Positions 1-29,836 of a DNA stretch of 64,000 bases are shown here, one piece after another; position 1 is the stretch's first letter; every line of letters begins with the position of its first letter. The stretch spans positions 16,606,247-16,670,246 of the forward strand of contig OZ020593.1 in NCBI GenBank assembly GCA_963971535.1. The letters run 5' to 3'. The notes under the pieces are model-generated. The model was not told where the DNA came from. It saw only the letters and a list, made by a program, of their open reading frames with translations, and ran no database searches. Origin of the DNA: Notolepis coatsorum (taxonomy: Eukaryota > Chordata > Actinopteri > Aulopiformes > Paralepididae). Position numbers and translations under genes: made by a program.

Positions 1-303
1 AAGAATGCGCCAATATGAGAATTAGAGACATAGATCATATTAATATAAGTTCACATAGCTAGGAAACAATGCTAAACACTCAAAAAGGCCATTTATAAAG
101 ATAGTTCCCCTTTAAATAATATTTTCTTCAGTTTTTTAAGAAAAAAGTATTTGAAATGTTTTTTTCATTATTTTTTTCAAATGCAAAAAATCGATAAGTG
201 GTCTCAGCCTTAGTCTTGTGTGCAGTGGGCGCACAGTCCGTCTTCTCCAGGTCTGCCTGCCTATGCGGCCTTTCTCGATGGCAAGGCTGTCCTCACTTAG
301 TCC

Positions 304-306
<3 letters not shown>

Positions 307-360
<54 letters not shown>

Positions 361-372
361 CTCTCTCTTCTC

Positions 373-430
<58 letters not shown>
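307..430 (+). repeat. (CT)n microsatellite
   Basis: About 120 bp of CT with a few interruptions. The flanks (1-300 and 431-600) are AT-rich pitpnm2 intron with no gene seen. Confidence 0.95.
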
Positions 431-432
<2 letters not shown>

Positions 433-599
433 CTCTTCACACCTAGCTTTATAGGGGGATTGTTGTCCATCTATATATAGCAGCCCTTCTGTAGGTCAAG
501 AGCTCGTATCTCTATATGAGTCAACAGGAACGTCCCTGTGGTCCTCTGCTCGTGACTAGCGTCTCCCATAACACCTCTCCATCTCAGACGTCATGTCCT

Positions 600-1041
600 A
601 ACCCAACCCCCTCCAATGTACAGTCATTTACCTAATATGGTTTGTCAATATTCCAATGTACAGTTTTGCTTGTTTGTACAGTGTTTCCCCCCCAACCCCT
701 CCTACCCAACCCCCCCCACCCAACCCCACCCAACCCTCCTCCAATGTACAGTTTTTACGTCAAATGTATATACCTCCCTTTTCTGGACTCTTTTTGTATC
801 ACAAACAGTACTGTATTTGCAATCTGGTATGTCATAAATGTATAGATGTAGCAGTACTGTCTATCTGTATGTCATGTATGTCATAAATGTTACGATGAAT
901 TGAAAATGGGGGACCCTGATGTAAACAAGACGAAAGTCTTTCTCTGGTCTACATCCCCTTAACAATTGTGAGTATTGAGCTGTACTGTATTGTACCCATT
1001 CTGCAATCTGTTAATAAAGTTTTCAATCAATCAATCAATAT
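600..1041 (+). mobile_element. LINE 3' end (family C, AATC tail)
   Basis: Ends with ggggaccctgatgtaaacaa, ...gtctttctctggtct..., ttaataaagttttc and (aatc)n. The same sequence recurs at 30640-31028 and 63205-63335. It is a 5'-truncated non-LTR retrotransposon tail; clade not assigned. Confidence 0.75.
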
Positions 1042-1044
1042 AGG

Positions 1045-1120
1045 GACGGGCAAAACTCACTAAATTGCTATCCGATAGTCACTGGGAAGGAACTATTCGA
1101 ATACTAATCGAAAATCGCTT
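1045..1120 (+). mobile_element. Fragment of a hAT-like MITE
   Basis: Begins tagggacgggcaaaactcac and follows the left arm of the fuller element at 54917-55410 (ctattcga, aaaatcgc). The right end is missing where the palindromic MITE begins. Confidence 0.6.
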
Positions 1121-1316
1121 TTCTGTTCTCCCAGCATTTTGGGAAATGTTTACCGTCCTTCTAAAGAGAGAGACAAGAAGATAGATACCAGTTTCCTCTC
1201 TGTGTGCGTTCAGTAGAAAGCTATCTGGCTGCACGTTAGCCTAGCTTAGCACAATGCATGGAAGCAGACATGCCGGTTAGCCTAGGCATTGTCCAACTAA
1301 CACCTCTCCCGAAGGC
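1121..1316 (+). mobile_element. Left arm of a palindromic TTAA-type MITE, cut by the gap
   Basis: Matches 37717-38022 and 52063-52413 (cattttgggaaat, gacaagaagatagatacca, ctaacacctctcccgaaggc). The sequence stops at the hairpin centre, where the N run starts. The usual AGGAACACGCC start is missing. Confidence 0.75.
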
Positions 1317-1516
1317 NNNNNNNNNNNNNNNNNNNNNNNNNNNNNNNNNNNNNNNNNNNNNNNNNNNNNNNNNNNNNNNNNNNNNNNNNNNNNNNNNNNN
1401 NNNNNNNNNNNNNNNNNNNNNNNNNNNNNNNNNNNNNNNNNNNNNNNNNNNNNNNNNNNNNNNNNNNNNNNNNNNNNNNNNNNNNNNNNNNNNNNNNNNN
1501 NNNNNNNNNNNNNNNN
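1317..1516. other. Assembly gap (200 N)
   Basis: Exactly 200 unknown bases. The left edge stops at the turning point of a palindromic MITE and the right edge opens into CT-rich repeats, so both features probably stopped the assembly. Confidence 1.
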
Positions 1517-1950
1517 CTGTCTCCTCTCTCCTCTCTCCTCTCCTCTCTCCTCCTCTCTCCTCTCCTCTCTCTCTCTCCTCTCTCCTCTCTCCGTCCTCCT
1601 CTCTCCCTGTCTCCTCTCCTCTCTCTCCCTCTCCTCTCTCCTGTCTCCTCTCTCCTGTCTCCTCTCTGTCTCCTCTCTCTCTCTCCTGTCTCCTCTCCTC
1701 TCCCTCTCTCCTGTCTCCTGTCTCCTCTCTCCTCTCTCCTGTCTCCTCTCTCCTCTCTCCTCTCTCCTGTCTCCTCTCTCCTCTCTCCTGTCTCCTCTCC
1801 TCTCTCCTGTCTCCTCTCTCCTGTCTCCTCTCCTCTCTCCTGTCTCCTGTCTCCTCTCTCCTCTCTCCTGTCTCCTCTCCCGTCTCCTCTCCTCTCTCCT
1901 CTCTCCTCTCTCCCCTCTCTCTCCTGTCTCCTCCTCTCCTGTCTCCTGTG
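1517..1950 (+). repeat. CT-rich minisatellite (CTCTCCTGTCTC-like)
   Basis: About 430 bp of varied CTCTCCTGTCTCCTCT units, ending about 15 bp before the exon at 1965 and probably serving as its pyrimidine tract. Long open frames through it are an effect of base composition. Confidence 0.9.
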
Positions 1951-1964
1951 GTTTGTCTCTGTAG

Positions 1965-20160
<18,196 letters not shown>

Positions 20161-20164
20161 CCCC

Positions 20165-20423
20165 CTTTGGCCAATCGGCTGTTGATGAGTTGAGTTGAAT
20201 GTCCTCCTGTCAGGACTGCTACAGTCCTATTGGCTGTTGATGAGCTGAATGTCCTCCTGTCAGGACTGCTACAGTCCTATTGGCTGTTGATGAGCTGAAT
20301 GTCCTCCTGTCAGGACTGCTACAGTCCTATTGGCTGTTGATGAGCTGAATGTCCTCCTGTCAGGACTGCTACAGTCCTATTGGCTGTTGATGATGAGCTG
20401 AATGTCCTCCTGTCAGGACTGCT
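20165..20423 (+). repeat. 50-bp minisatellite, about 5 copies
   Basis: Unit ggctgttgatgagctgaatg + tcctcctgtcaggactgctacagtcctatt, in the presumed 3'UTR. Confidence 0.95.
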
Positions 20424-20506
20424 ACAAAAGTCCAGCCTGTTTAGGGAGCCATGGATTATGTCAGTGTAGATACTGTAAAGTAAGATGTATATGTAGGACT
20501 TATATT

Positions 20507-21337
20507 AGCTCTGTTGACGAGCTTTGCATGCGTTACATATATATATACAAAGCTCTATATAACGAACCGCAGTGGATTCTGAGTGGTTACGTCGAAACTC
20601 TTCCCGACTATTTATTGCAAGTTTGCGTCGTGTTTTTTCGAAGGGATCGACAGAAAGCTCAAAGAGTCTCGACAAAGACCAGTGAGGTGAAAAGTTAACA
20701 CAAGCTGCTGCTGAAATACAGTATTTTACATTTAGTAATTTAGCTGACGCTTTTTAGCCAAAGGGACTTACAGATTGTGACAACAAGTCAGCAGGAAGGG
20801 TTGTTCGTCAAATAGTATTGAGCTCGAGTGTTACACTCTTGAGTGCATAGTAGTATAGACATATTGACATGATTAGTATAAGTATAGTAGCATAGTAGTA
20901 GTGTACATAATAGTAAAAAGACAGTGATAGTAAGGTTTGTATACATAATTTTTTATGAGAAATGACTATTTTCTCTCCGAAGTCTCCTTTTAAATCTTCC
21001 AGACGATGACCGCTCGGTGCTGCCACCTTTGGTCACCAATAGGATCAGCAACTTGAGCTGACAGGTTAACAGTGATAATAATAATGTATTTTATTTGGCG
21101 ACCAGTGGTTTGTCGAGCTTTCCTTGAAAACACAGAATAAAGCGCCATTACTGATTTCACTCCACCAGTCTTTGTCGAGACTCTTTGATCTTTCTGTTGA
21201 TCCCTTAGAAAAAACACAATGAGAACTTGCAGTAATTAGTTAGGACGGGTTTTTGACTTAACCCTCGGAATCCGCGGCGGTTCATTATAGAGCTTTGTAT
21301 ATAATGTAATACACGCAAAGTTCGTCAATAGAGCTAG
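20507..21337. mobile_element. Inverted-repeat element with about 200-bp arms
   Basis: The left arm (tagctctgttgacgagcttt, caaagctctatataacgaacc, gtgttttttcgaagggatcg) is matched in reverse by the right arm ending at 21337. The centre holds a family E LINE fragment (20725-20960) and gctgccacctttggtcacca. A related, more decayed copy is at 40025-41175. No protein seen. Confidence 0.75.
20725..20960 (-). mobile_element. LINE 3' end (family E) nested in the inverted-repeat element
   Basis: tttacatttagtaatttagc, tgacgctttttagccaaagg and caagtcagcaggaag. Minus orientation; tail only. Confidence 0.7.
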
Positions 21338-22615
21338 ACTTATATATGGTTGAGAGTTATTTATTTACATAAGAATCATGAAGTTATTATGGAATTTTCA
21401 GGTGAAATCATATTTGAAATATGTAGCGTTTTTTCTTTCTCAGACATGTATTCAAAAGCTGTATGTAGGACCAACACAGTGAACGTTTTTTCTTTTGTTT
21501 TTTTGTTATTTTACCAGTGCAATATTACTGTTTCAATCACAGCGAAAAAAGGCAAAACCATTATGAGACAAAATATCACAGCAGGGGCTATATCCATCAT
21601 GCACAAGCTATGGACGACACACAGTGCAAATACACACAAGACACCGGCTCCATTTCAGCTATGATTTTTGCCTCGCGAAGCCAACTCGTATTTCAAGCCA
21701 CCGCTGACCTAGTCTGCTGTCCCTTTACTTTTTTTTTTATATATCTGTTTATTGTTTTTTTTCCCCAGTGCAATCAACATTTACAAATTATATGTACTTG
21801 AAAATGTTCTATTTGAAACACAAAACAGAATACAAAGGACAGCAAGACATCAAGACAAAGTGACAGGCAGACAAACAAAAACAGTTTCAGAGAGAGATTA
21901 TAGTAATGGTAATAAGAAATATATAAAAGAAATAAAAATAAAGTAAATAATAATAATTTAAAAAAGAAGTATGTTTTTTTTTTTAAATAAGGAGATACAT
22001 TTGAAAAAGTGAGTACAGCGATTCATAGGTCAACCAACTCTGGTGTTGATTTGGTGCATCAAAGGAGAAAGTTTGAAGTTTGCTGTCCCTTTACAACCGT
22101 CAACCGCTAAAACATTTTATAGTGCGGACTTAAAAAAACAAATCCAAGCTGGACTGTTTTACAAAAAACTTTGAGAAATACTGCAAGCGGGTTTTTCCAG
22201 TCAAAAGAATAGACAAAAACGAGTGCGTGATGAAGTGAAACCCCATTTCAGGCGAAGCTGCTATCTTTACAAACACAAGCTGTTGGCGTGTCATCCCGGC
22301 AGATTGGAACTAGCCTGCTGTACCCCTTGTGCTTTACAACTATGAATCAATTGTGTTAGCCATGACGACGTCCTCCTTACTAGTTATGGGTGAAATACTA
22401 TACACACGACTAAATACTACTGCTACTTATATTTCTGATTATTTACAATTATTGCCACTCTCTCGGATAGAAGTGATACGCTCGTATAGGCCTACACTGT
22501 TGTATCTTCTGTACAGTTTTACACTGCGCAGTCCAGCATTTTGTTTTAATTATCCCACGGAGCCTGTACATGATAATAATAACTTTATTTGTATAACTAT
22601 AAAATTATGATAATA
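21338..22615 (+). other. AT-rich sequence, no gene seen
   Basis: Possible continuation of the pitpnm2 3'UTR. Short frames only, no splice-supported exon. Confidence 0.4.
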
Positions 22616-22812
22616 ATAATAATAATAATTCATTACATTTATATAGCGCTTTTCTAGACACTCAAAGCGCTCCCCTAATTGCCTCCTTCACCACCACTGG
22701 TAGCACCCAACCTTGGGCTACGCAGGCTCAATGGCTGCCATACACTGGCACCAGGCACACATCACACTACACAGTGGCTGAACGGCTCAGGAGACAGGGA
22801 TTGATATCAGCC
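22616..22812 (-). mobile_element. LINE/SINE 3' end (family F)
   Basis: Minus strand reads ...ccaaggttgggtgctaccag, gtggtggtgaaggaggcaat, gcgctatataaatgtaatg, then (att)n. The cgctatataaa tail is usual for L2/CR1-related fish elements. Copies: 34095-34336 and 39060-39305. Confidence 0.75.
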
Positions 22813-23548
22813 AGTACAGTGTTAACGCTACAATACAATACAACATTGTTTTTGATATAACCGTCATCTACACACGTCATCCTAACCGGGACGTCGACTA
22901 TTATTCCGTCGTGTAACCAACCGTAGGCCACTTGGTTTCCAACTGGATTCGACATACAATTAGTGACAGGATATGACAACAAAAGTATGGTTGCGTATAA
23001 TAATAATAGTGCCATAGATCTGTAACATACAATAAAGGTGTAAAACTGTATATGGTGGCAATAATTTATATATGTATCGGATATTATGCAGTATATAATT
23101 TGAGATGATGACGTTAACCTTTTCGAACCGCAGCGCTCAAATGAAATAGTATTTCTCCGGATTTCTTCAGTCTCACGACGGTATCCTGTTTTATCCATGT
23201 AGCTGGTCTCCATTTCAGTTTATTTTTTAATGTTTTACACGGTTCTGCCGCACAAAAAAAAAGGAAAAAAAAAGAACGTCGAATTCACGGTTCTATTGAC
23301 TACCACTGGAAAATGCACTGTGTGTACTTTGAGACGACATATTTTACACCAGTATCGGAATTCCTTTTTTTCCCCCTCCTTCCTTTTTAGGTGATTTTGA
23401 TTTGAGCTGGTGTGTGTTGCTGTTCAGACGGAGTGGGTTACTGATGTCTGTTGGTTCCCCACTGCTCCCTGTGTCTTTTCCAGGCTGGCGTCTAGTCTCC
23501 TAGCCAGCCCTGGCCCGCAGCTTGCTGTATCATTGTCTGTACCTGTGG

Positions 23549-23554
23549 AATAAA
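23549..23554 (+). promoter_or_regulatory. Candidate pitpnm2 poly(A) signal
   Basis: AATAAA in a stretch that looks single-copy, followed by a GT-rich segment (atgtgtttcttttgtgcg) about 20 bases on, and just before the transposon cluster. It would give a 3'UTR of about 6.4 kb. Earlier signals may be used instead; transcript data are absent. Confidence 0.35.
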
Positions 23555-23611
23555 TACAATTGGACAGTATCTCAATGTGTTTCTTTTGTGCGTGGATTAT
23601 ATACAGTGTAA

Positions 23612-25977
23612 AGGGCTCTACGTGCTCGATCAACAACAACAACACAACAGCAACAAAACATGGACAACGCGACAATGTTCCAAGCACTCCGCCAGGGCTA
23701 CCTATTTCAGTAATTTAATCTCATCCAACAAGCACAATCCCAGAGTATTATTTAAAACCATTAACACACTTGTCAGCCCCCCCTACACCAGTGCTGTCAA
23801 ATGAGGACTGTAACCGCTTTCTTACATTTTTTGTCACCAAGGTTGCAAACATAATGGCAAACATCACTCCTTCGCTATCCCCCCTTCCCCTCCATCCGAC
23901 CACTCAAGCATCCCTGAGCGATTTCTCACCTGTCTCTCTGGATGATCTCACCATCTTAGTCACCTCCATGAAGACCTCCTCGAGCCCCCTAGACATCCTT
24001 CCTACATCCATGTTTAAGGAAGTTTTCTGCTCTGTTGGCCCCAGTCTAGTCACTATCATAAACTCATCCCTAGCCTCTGGTTCTGTCCCAATCTATTTTA
24101 AGGAGGCAGTCGTACAGCCACTCCTTAAAAAGCCCAACCTAGACCCCACCATCCATAACAATTTCAGACCCATCTCCAAGCTGCCTTTTGCATCAAAGGT
24201 GTTAGAAAAGGTTGTAGCCAACCAGCTCACCACCCACATGTCGCAAAATAACATCTGTGACAAATTCCAATCTGGCTTCCGCAAACCACTCCACTGAATC
24301 TGCCCTTCTCAGAGTATCCAATGATCTCCTGATGTCTGCTGACTCTGGTGAATGCTCTGTTCTGGTCCTGTTAGACCTGAGCGCAGCGTTTGATACGGTC
24401 AACCACAACATCCTTTTGGACAGGCTCAGGGAGTGGGTGGGCATCTCTGGGAGCGCTCTAAACTGGTTTGCCTCTTATCTAAGGGAGAGAATGTTCTCGT
24501 GGCTGTTGGTCCTTTTAAATCTGACCCCACCCCCCTCTCATGTGGGGTACCACAGGGATCGGTGCTAGGACCACTCCTCTTTGCCATTTACATGCTTCCC
24601 CTAGGCCTCCTCATCAATAAATTCACCGGCATTAAATACCACTGCTACGCAGACGACATACAACTACTCTGCTCTTTTAAACCCGACAACTTGGAGAAAC
24701 TCAGCCTTCTCCAGGAGTGCCTGCTCGGCATTGAGAGCTGGATGGGGAGTAACTTCCTCCAGTTAAATGCAAAAAAACGGAGGTGCTGATCGTAGCAGCT
24801 GAAAAGACTGCAGCTAGAGTGGCCACTCACTTGGGGTCCCTTAAAGACAACATACGTCCCCACCTGAGAAACCTGGGTGTTGTCTTCGACCAGGCCATGA
24901 ACCTAGACAAACATGTCAAAACACTCACACGCACCTGCTTCTTTCACCTCAGAAACATTGCAAAACTACGCACCATCATATCTCACTCTGAACTAGAACT
25001 GTCCGTGCATGCTTTTATTTCCTCTAGGCTTGACTACTGCAACTCACTTTTCACCTGTCTCACCAAATCATCCACAGACAAACTACAAATGGTCCAAAAT
25101 GCTGCAGCCAGGCTACTCACAAGGTCAAAAAAATCATGTCACATCACTCCCATTCTGGTATCCCTGCACTGGCTCCCGGTACACTATAGAATTCACTTCA
25201 AAGTCCTCACTTTCACTTTCAGAGCACTTCACGGTCAGGCCCCTATCTACATCACTGAACTCATCCATCCCTACACCAACACCCGCTCACTCAGATCTGC
25301 CGATCAGCACCTCCTGGTGGTCCCCAGGTCCAGGCTGAAAACAAGGGGTGATCGAGCCTTCCAGGTGACAGCACCAAGGCTCTGGAACGCTCTCCCCCTG
25401 GACCTGCGAACTGCCCCCTCTGAAAACTCTTTTAAAAAACAACTAAAAACACATTTGTTCAGACAGGCCTTTGGGCATACATAGGCACTTCTTCTTGTCC
25501 TCACTGTTCTATAGTTTTGTTTTAATTAGTGACTCATGATTTTATCCAAATTCTTTTATTCTACTTTTTCTATCTGGTTTCACTGTTTTTAACTGCTGTT
25601 TGTTGTTGTCATTTATTTCTGATTTAGTTTTATTGTGTTTTTAACTTTTTATATTAAGCTGTAGTGTAAAGCACCCTGTGCATTCGTGCTGTGAAGGGTG
25701 CTATATAAATAAAGGTCATTCATTCATTCACTCTGCATTTATACTTCTGCAACGGCTACGCAATATTATACGACAGCCCCACCTCCATTCGCTAACCAAC
25801 CAATCCAATGCTGCGCAACATCCACACAAACGGGTTGTGTTGCTGTCGCTAGTTAGATTTCTGTGCTAGGTACGCGACACCCTCTGCAACCCACTCTGCG
25901 AAGATTGCAGATGTCGCAGAGCCCATGTTGTGTTGATGTCGTGTTGCTGTTGTGTTGTTGTCGGCATGTAGAGCCCT
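23612..25977. mobile_element. PIF/Harbinger-like element containing a LINE
   Basis: Ends AGGGCTCTACGTGC and (reverse) AGGGCTCTACATGCC, followed on both sides by acaacaacacaacagcaaca-like sequence. Flanked by TAA at 23609-23611 and 25978-25980, the 3-bp TWA target typical of PIF/Harbinger. No transposase. The L2-like LINE at 23685-25735 occupies most of the interior, so the original element was short. Confidence 0.75.
23685..25735 (+). pseudogene. L2-like LINE reverse transcriptase, 5'-truncated and frame-broken
   Basis: Carries the RT and C-terminal part of a non-LTR retrotransposon ORF2. Motifs across three frames: NFRPISKLPFASKVLEKVVA, FQSGFRK, LDLSAAFDTVNHNILLDRL, GVPQGSVLGPLLFAIYMLPL, HCYADDIQLL (catalytic ADD) and LGVVFDQAMNLDKHVKT, ending SRLDYCNSLFTCL, LHWLPVHYRIHFKVLTF and APRLWNALP. 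Frame changes lie near 24290, 24500 and 24780, so it is inactive. The 3' end is gggtgctatataaataaagg plus (ATTC)n. The upstream endonuclease part is absent. L2/Maui-type is the best clade guess. Confidence 0.9.
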
Positions 25978-26659
25978 TAACTCATTCCCTGCCAACGACG
26001 AGTATACTCATTATTGGCCGCCAATCGTTGGACGCCAACAACGAGTATACTCGTTATTTGATCGTTATTTCTTTTATTCGCTACTTCCATTCGTTATCCA
26101 TCCAGGCAGCCTGTGTTACCATAGGGAATGAGTCTGAGATCGCAAAAGTCCAATACCGCCACCTGGTGGTATGCGGCCGATGTTGCACTTCCTTTGGGAC
26201 TCTGTGTATGGGGCTGTGCGTCGATGAAATTCTTCCGGGCTGACTTTTCTAGTAACCTGGATCAAGGGCTTCACCCGATTGCATTGAATAGTTTTCGGGA
26301 CCCCCGATTCATTATGCTGTGGTGGGTTATGTCGTGAGCCAAATGGACATACGATCTACCAGATGGCAATCAAATAATTGGAATATTCTTTTTGGAATCC
26401 CACCGGCCACAGGTAAGAGCAATTTAACGTCAATTTCAGCTTGATTGTGCCTTGTTTTCATAGCCATCGCCCTGATCAGTGTACGTTGTTGTACTAACGA
26501 ATGCCGTTATTGACAATCAATTAATCAGAAACGACCCCCCCCCCCCCTTTCATGCATTCATGATGGAACATTATATACCGATCATATGCATTTGAATTTT
26601 TTATTGTAGCGTGTATAGGGATCAAATGCCAATGGATTAAGTATAATATACGTCGCAGG

Positions 26660-29036
26660 CTATTCTCCACTTGCACAACCTGAAAGTAGGCACTTCCGGC
26701 TGACTTCCGGTTGCGAATGGTACTTCCTGTCCCATCCAAATACATTGGTTTTAGCTACTTTTCTCCCCTTATTTAAACAACTTTGTCGTCACAGAGAGGC
26801 AATGAAACGTTTGTATTATTATAGTATAGAATGTATTTAATAAGCAAACGTTTGTCAGCAGGGTTTTTGGGCTATATTTCATGTAAAAACGTTCACTGTT
26901 AGTTTACTTGCTCACGCTAATTAAGGCTAATGCTGGCTAACAGAAGCTAGCGCAAGAAACGACGCCGCAAAGTATTGTTTATAGTGCATTTCTTGCCACC
27001 TTATACCATTTGTACATTTGTATGACAGTCTATAATGCTCCCGTGAGGTTTTTCCGGACGTTTTGGTAATGATTTTCACTATAAAATCATATTTCTAAAT
27101 GACAGGAAGTTGATAAACTGGCCGGAATAGCTTTGAGCTAACGATCTTTGCCGATGCATTCCATTCTAAACGTAACGTTAGTTGTTCAAAACATTACCCG
27201 TCTATATAATTTGTTCCTCAACGTTATATAGACAGGTCATGTTTTGTAAACTAACGTTATGTTTAGAATGGAATGAATACATGGGTCGGGAAAGATAGTT
27301 AGCTCAAAGCTAATCCGGAAGGGCAGCTAACAGTAGCTACTGTCTGTAACTGTGATGCATTTTCTGTTTGCAGTCCAATGTTCACCAAAACACACACCCA
27401 CACACGTTATAATTTGTTCCTCAACATTATATAGACAGGTCATGTTTTGTAAACTAACGTTATGTTTAGAATGGAATGAATACATGGGTCGGGAAAGATA
27501 GTTAGCTCAAAGCTAATCCGGAAGGGCAGCTAACAGTAGCTACTGTCTGTAACTGTGATGCATTTTCTGTTTGCAGTCCAATGTTCACCAAAACACACAC
27601 CCACACACTTATAATTTGTTCCTCAACGTTATATAGACAGGTCATGTTTTGTAAACTAACGTTATGTTTAGAATGGAATGAATACATGGGTCGGGAAAGA
27701 TAGTTAGCTCAAAGCTAATCCGGAAGGGCAGCTAACAGTAGCTACTGTCTGTAACTGTGATGCATTTTCTGTTTGCAGTCCAATGTTCACCAAAACACAC
27801 ACCCACAAACGTTATAATTTGTTCCTCAACATTATATAGACAGGTCATGTTTTGTAAACTAACGTTATGTTTAGAATGGAATGAATACATGGGTCGGGAA
27901 AGATAGTTAGCTCAAAGCTAATCCGGAAGGGCAGCTAACAGTAGCTACTGTCTGTAACTGTGATGCATTTTCTGTTTGCAGTCCAATGTTCACAAAAACA
28001 CACACCCACACACTTATAATTTGTTCCTCAACGTTATATAGACAGGTCATGTTTTGTAAACTAACGTTATGTTTAGAATGGAATGAATACATGGGTCGGG
28101 AAAGATAGTTAGCTCAAAGCTAATCCGGAAGGGCAGCTAACAGTAGCTATACTGTCTGTAACTGTGATGCATTTTCTGTTTGCAGTCCAATGTTCACCAA
28201 AACACACACCCACACACTTATAATTTGTTCCTCAACGTTATATAGACGGGTCATGTTTTGTAAACTAACGTTATGTTTAGAATGGAATGAATACATGGGT
28301 CGGGAAAGATAGTTAGCTCAAAGCTAATCCGGAAGGGCAGCTAACAGTAGCTACTGTCTGTAACTGTGATGCATTTTCTGTTTGCAGTCCAATGTTCACA
28401 AAAACACACACCCACACACTTATAATTTGTTCCTCAACGTTATATAGACAGGTCATGTTTTGTAAACTAACGTTATGTTTAGAATGGAATGAATACATGG
28501 GTCGGGAAAGATAGTTAGCTCAAAGCTAATCCGGAAGGGCAGCTAACAGTAGCTATACTGTCTGTAACTGTGATGCATTTTCTGTTTGCAGTCCAATGTT
28601 CACCAAAACACACACCCACACACTTATAATTTGTTCCTCAACGTTATATAGACGGGTCATGTTTTGTAAACTAACGTTATGTTTAGAATGGAATGAATAC
28701 ATGGGTCGGGAAAGATAGTTAGCTCAAAGCTAATCCGGCCTGTTTAACCACTAGCTTCTGTTAGCTAATGAAGGCTAATGCTGGCTGAGCAAGGAAACTA
28801 ACAGTAAACGTTTTTACATGAAATACAGCCCAAAAACCCTGCTGACAAACGTTTGCTTATTAAATACATTCTATACTATAATAATACAAACGTTTCATTG
28901 CCTCTCTGTGACGACAAAGTTGTTTAAATAAGGGGAGAAAAGTAGCTAAAACCAATGTATTTGGATGGGACAGGAAGTACCATTCGCAACCGGAAGTCAG
29001 CCGGAAGTGCCTACTTTCAGGTTGTGCAAGTGGAGA
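26660..29036. mobile_element. Foldback element with a tandem-repeat core
   Basis: Arms begin TTCTCCACTTGCACAACCTG (left) and its complement (right, ending 29036). They stay paired through cttccggctgacttccggtt, caaacgtttgtcagcaggg and ctaatgctggct, over roughly 300-500 bp. Between them lie 7-8 copies of a 203-bp unit. No protein; target duplication not clear. Confidence 0.85.
27172..28738 (+). repeat. 203-bp tandem array, 7-8 copies
   Basis: Unit includes ataatttgttcctcaacgtt, gtaaactaacgttatgttta, gatagttagctcaaagctaa and tgatgcattttctgtttgca. Copies are almost identical. Part of the unit (taacgttatgtttagaatgg) is inverted in the left foldback arm near 27165. Confidence 0.95.
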
Positions 29037-29338
29037 ATTACTAGCCTCCCAGGAATGACCCTAAACCGCTCTAAAACCATACTTATATTCACCACGGTAT
29101 AAAACGGGAATGTATGGATGGAAAAATTATTTCTTTTCCACATCTTGAGAACGATAGATACTCGATGTCAAATGGGCCATAGTATTGCATCCATAGCTAT
29201 CAAATAGAATATAGTTATAGCCCTGCAAAAAGGGTGAGTGACTCCATTGGTTTAATGCGTGGCAGCACATAGCCATATCCCGTTCCCAGCGTGGCAGAGA
29301 AAGAGTTAACGGTATGACTGGTTGCTTGGGGTACCAGT

Positions 29339-29385
29339 CAGGGCCGGCCTGTGGGTTTGTTGGGCCCTAGGCGAGATCCTGAAAA

Positions 29386-29417
<32 letters not shown>

Positions 29418-29616
29418 GTAAAAAATTTGAATTATCGATAATAGTTGCTCAATGTCCAAGAGAAACACTGTGACTGGTGAAACTACATTCATCATCTTTG
29501 CAGACGCCTCATTTCACCAGTCAGTGTTTCTCTCGGACGTTGAGCAAAGGGGGGTGGCCCACCTTTCGGGGGCCCTAGGCGACCGCCTGTATGTCCTGTA
29601 GGACAGGCCGGCCCTG
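29339..29616. mobile_element. Short DNA transposon with CAGGGCCGGCC ends
   Basis: Ends CAGGGCCGGCCTGTGGG and (reverse) CAGGGCCGGCCTGTCC. Inside is a hairpin pair (tgagcaaaggg/tgctcaatgtccaagagaaa) and a 28-C run at 29388-29415. Target duplication not found; superfamily not assigned. Confidence 0.7.
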
Positions 29617-29675
29617 TCAGGGTTTGTGGGTCAATATTTTTTTTATTAGCCAACTGCACACAGGACTCGAGCATA

Positions 29676-29836
29676 GACAAATGGCAAATGGTGCATTTAT
29701 ACAGCAGCTTTTATCCAAAACGCTTTACAATTTGTTCCTCAGATTTGACCCATTCACACACCGACGGTGGAGGCAACCATGCAAGGTGCCAACCTGCTCA
29801 TCGGGAGCAGTTAGGGGTTAAGTGTCTCGCTCAAGG
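29676..29836 (-). mobile_element. tRNA-derived SINE (family 2), partial
   Basis: aatggtgcatttatacagc, tgccaacctgctcatcggga, agcagttaggggttaagtgt. The tRNA head is missing. Confidence 0.7.

Larger units (their letters stand above)
25981..29305. mobile_element. TTAA-flanked DNA transposon, 3.3 kb
   Basis: TTAA at 25977-25980 and 29306-29309. Ends CTCATTCCCTGCCAACG and (reverse) CTCTTTCTCTGCCACGC match at about 12 of 14 bases. TTAA duplication fits piggyBac or Kolobok. No intact transposase; the interior holds the foldback element at 26660-29036. The left part repeats acgagtatactcgtt. Confidence 0.65.

Noticed and set aside
23685..25735. Functional reverse-transcriptase gene
   Set aside because: At least three frame changes and no endonuclease part; scored as a dead LINE.
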